From an uncultured Holophagales bacterium (lineage in GTDB: Bacteria; Acidobacteriota; Thermoanaerobaculia; UBA5066), in assembly GCA_937864895.1 (NCBI GenBank), contig CALMDF010000011.1:1-7084 (forward strand): DNA of 7,084 bases, given 5' to 3'. The notes beneath the pieces are model-generated. The model made no database searches. It was not told the DNA's origin and saw nothing but the letters and a program-made list of their open reading frames with translations. Positions 5,101-7,084 of this stretch are shown here, in pieces (within the stretch, counting starts at the first letter, position 1; every line of letters begins with the position of its first letter). Position numbers and translations under genes: made by a program.

Positions 5101-6932
5101 TCTCCGTCCAGTCGAAGAAGAAGGTCCGGGTCATGTTCACGCCTTTCCGGGACGGGCTCCAGAGCAGCTTCGGCGGAAAGGTCCGGCTCCGCGACGTGCT
5201 CCCGGCCATGGAGTTCGCGGCGCAGAAGGCCGGAATTCGCCACTTCGAGTTCGGAGGCGGCGCCCGGTTCCAGGCTCCCTACATGTACGTCGGCGAGGAC
5301 CCGTTCCAGTGCCAGGACGAGATGCGTCGGGCCGTGGGGCCCGGCGTGGACCTTCAGATCCTGACGCGTTCCGTCTCGGGAGTGACCCTCACCACCCAGA
5401 GGGTCTCGACGCTCCGGCTCCAGGCCCAGCTCATGAAGAAGCACGGCGCCACCTGGAACCGGAACTTCGACTACATGAACGACGTGGAGAACCTGGCCCG
5501 CACCGGGCAGCCCATCGTGGACGCGGGGCTCCACCACCAGGTCAGCGTCGCCATGATGGGGCTCCCCTTCCCCTCCGAGACGGTCCACACTCCAGCGTTC
5601 TACGTGGACGTGATCCGCAGGCTGATGGACTCGGGCGTCCGCTTCGACTCGGTCTGCATGAAGGACGCCTCCGGCACGACCGACCCGCGCACCTGCTACG
5701 AGACGGCCCGCGGCCTGAAGGCGATCCTCCCGCCGGAGATGCCCCTCTGGCAGCACACGCACGACACCGCCTCCCTCGCGGTGGCGCAGTACACCGCGGG
5801 TCTCGAGGGGGGCGTGGACGGGATCGACCTCTCTGTGAGGCCCATGGCCTCCGGCACGGTGCAGCCCGACGTCCGTTCCATGCACCACGCCCTCAAGGGC
5901 ACCGGGTTCGAGCTCGACCTCGACGCCGGGCGGATGACCGAGATCGAGAGCCTCCTTCTCGAGGGGCTGAAGGAATACGACTTCGACCCGACGACGACGA
6001 CGGCGGACGCCCGCGTGATCAGCTTCCCCATGCCGGGCGGGGCGATCGGGCCGAACGTCCACATGATGAAGGAGGCCGGGATCCTCGAAAGGTACTCCGA
6101 GGTCCTCGCCGAGTTCCCCGTCGTGGTCGAGGCCGGGGGCGCCTGGACCTCCGTCACGCCGGGGAGCCAGCAGTACTGGCTCCAGGCCTTCGACAACGTC
6201 CTCTTCGGGCGCTGGAAGAAGATCGACCCCGGGTACGGGCGGGCCGTCCTCGGCTACTTCGGCCGGCCTCCGCTGCCGCCGGACCCCGAGGTCCTGCGGA
6301 CCGCGTCGGAGCAGCTCCGGCTCCCCCCGTTCGAAGGGGACCCGCTCGAGGCCGCGGAGGACAGCCTCGCGGCGGCCGAGAAGAAGCTCCGCGAGCTCGG
6401 GCTGCCCGTCACCGACGAGAACAGGTTCCTCGTGGCCTCGGCCTACGTCGCCGGGAAGGACCTGGACCTCAATGAAGGGCTGCGGCTCCTGACCGGCAAG
6501 GCCCGGATCGTCCTTCCGTTCAGGAAGAAGGAGGTCCCGGCCACCCCCGCGCCGGCGCCCGCTCCGCGCGGACCGGTCCGGACGAGCTGCGTCGTCGAGG
6601 AGAACGGCCGGGCCCGGACGTTTCAGATCACGCTCGGGCCCCTCGTCGCCGAGGCCGGGGCGACGCCCGCCGTTCCGGCCGGACCCGCACGGCCGGTCGA
6701 CGGCGGCCAGGTCGTTCCGGTCTACTCCCCGTTCCAGGGCAAGGTCGAGCTCGTCGAGATGAGGGTCCATGCTGGCGACGCCGTCAGGAAGGGCGACGTC
6801 GTCGCGGCCGTCGAGGCGATGAAGGCCAAGTACGACGTCTGCGCCCCTGCCGACGGGCAGGTCCTCAGGATCGACGCCCGGGTCGGCTCCGACGTGCAGG
6901 CCGGCCAGCCGATCCTCTCGATCTCCCGATAG
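5097..6932 (+). CDS. oadA: Oxaloacetate decarboxylase/pyruvate carboxyltransferase alpha subunit with biotin domain
   Basis: A 611-residue soluble protein. The N-terminal TIM-barrel carboxyltransferase has FRDGLQSS (residues 17-24; D19 metal ligand, Q22), R91, the carboxylated-lysine motif CMKDASG (187-193, K189) and the metal ligands HTHDTA (220-225, H220, H222). The conserved-lid region (ASGTVQPD, 251-258) precedes a helical part up to about 475. An Ala/Pro linker (481-492) leads to a C-terminal biotinyl domain with VEAMKAK (572-578), biotin on K576. Family knowledge: OadA transfers CO2 from oxaloacetate (or a related acid) to biotin for decarboxylation at OadB, driving Na+ export. No biotin carboxylase is nearby, which favours the pump over a pyruvate carboxylase. 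It belongs to a divergent branch: DAHQ is replaced by DGLQ and KDMAG by KDASG. Substrate identity is therefore open. The start ATG overlaps the oadG stop. Confidence 0.88.
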   Translation: MISVQSKKKVRVMFTPFRDGLQSSFGGKVRLRDVLPAMEFAAQKAGIRHFEFGGGARFQAPYMYVGEDPFQCQDEMRRAVGPGVDLQILTRSVSGVTLTTQRVSTLRLQAQLMKKHGATWNRNFDYMNDVENLARTGQPIVDAGLHHQVSVAMMGLPFPSETVHTPAFYVDVIRRLMDSGVRFDSVCMKDASGTTDPRTCYETARGLKAILPPEMPLWQHTHDTASLAVAQYTAGLEGGVDGIDLSVRPMASGTVQPDVRSMHHALKGTGFELDLDAGRMTEIESLLLEGLKEYDFDPTTTTADARVISFPMPGGAIGPNVHMMKEAGILERYSEVLAEFPVVVEAGGAWTSVTPGSQQYWLQAFDNVLFGRWKKIDPGYGRAVLGYFGRPPLPPDPEVLRTASEQLRLPPFEGDPLEAAEDSLAAAEKKLRELGLPVTDENRFLVASAYVAGKDLDLNEGLRLLTGKARIVLPFRKKEVPATPAPAPAPRGPVRTSCVVEENGRARTFQITLGPLVAEAGATPAVPAGPARPVDGGQVVPVYSPFQGKVELVEMRVHAGDAVRKGDVVAAVEAMKAKYDVCAPADGQVLRIDARVGSDVQAGQPILSISR

Positions 6933-6945
6933 GCGCGGGACCGCG

Positions 6946-7084
6946 ATGCGCATCCTGCAGAGCCTGATCGCCTCCTCCGGCTTCGCCGGTCTCACCTGGC
7001 AGAACGTCGTGATGTTCGCCGTCGCCGGGACCCTCATCTACCTCGCGGTCCGGCACAGGTTCGAGCCCCTCCTTTTGGTCCCGA
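6946..7084 (+). CDS. oadB: OadB-type beta subunit of sodium-translocating decarboxylase, N-terminal part
   Basis: The first 46 residues are present before the window ends. GLTWQNVVMFAVAGTLIYL (15-33) is a membrane span, followed by AVRHRFEPLLLVP (34-46). The combination 'G-x-T-W-x-N, a hydrophobic span, then EPLLL-P' is characteristic of OadB/MmdB/GcdB, the Na+-pumping decarboxylase subunit. It lies 13 bases after oadA with a weak GGGA ribosome binding site, consistent with the usual oadGAB operon. The C-terminal remainder, including the catalytic aspartate and sodium sites, is outside the window. Confidence 0.85.
   Translation, partial: MRILQSLIASSGFAGLTWQNVVMFAVAGTLIYLAVRHRFEPLLLVP

Noticed and set aside
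6934..6945. CGCGG-GA-CCGCG palindrome between oadA and oadB
   Set aside because: A two-base loop is too tight for a full stem and the arms are pure GC; most likely chance.
5058..7037. A 659-codon minus-strand open frame covering oadA
   Set aside because: It is the GC-skewed complement of oadA, with Arg/Gly/Asp/Val-rich low-complexity translation and no family signature. OadA on the plus strand has full motif support.
1..7084. CRISPR arrays, transposases, integrases, tRNA or rRNA genes
   Set aside because: I looked for evenly spaced repeats, transposase-like frames, and tRNA or rRNA conserved segments, and saw none.

Overview
The window is a GC-rich (about 70%) bacterial chromosomal segment with densely packed genes. 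GC-rich codon use, OadG/OadA/OadB sodium-pump genes and an ArsF/ArsG cluster fit an anaerobic or facultative soil or sediment bacterium. Acidobacteriota or a deltaproteobacterial-type lineage is my guess at low confidence; no rRNA or tRNA is present to anchor it.

Left part (1-1316, minus strand): an apparent operon of a STAS anti-sigma-factor antagonist (972-1316) and an RsbW-like HATPase anti-sigma kinase (539-946). It is followed directly, in the same reading frame, by the remains of a family 1 glycoside hydrolase (1-538). The remnant keeps both catalytic motifs (NEP and ENG) but lacks its N-terminal third and at least two internal blocks, so I call it a pseudogene.

Middle part (1430-4690, plus strand): an ArsR/SmtB repressor gene with its own promoter is followed by a second promoter carrying a near-perfect inverted-repeat operator. 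Four tightly spaced genes come next: a small cytoplasmic CxxC redox protein, a CSC-motif permease (ArsP/DUF318 type), a membrane-anchored periplasmic CxxC protein of the ArsF family and a DsbD/CcdA-like membrane protein of the ArsG family. This looks like a metalloid or organoarsenical resistance operon. The ordered dithiols in cytoplasm, membrane and periplasm suggest a transmembrane thiol relay serving the permease.

Right part (4727-7084, plus strand): a separate promoter candidate leads into oadG-oadA-oadB, encoding a sodium-translocating biotin-dependent decarboxylase. OadG is the small membrane gamma subunit, OadA is the carboxyltransferase with a C-terminal biotin domain, and OadB is the sodium-pumping beta subunit (cut by the window end). 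A 9-bp hairpin ending exactly at the oadG start codon buries its ribosome binding site.

Most interesting leads: the two related inverted repeats at the ArsR-controlled promoters, the proposed redox relay, the nine-codon mini-ORF that bridges two ars-type genes, the RBS-occluding oadG hairpin, and the shrunken GH1 remnant joined to the partner-switch operon.
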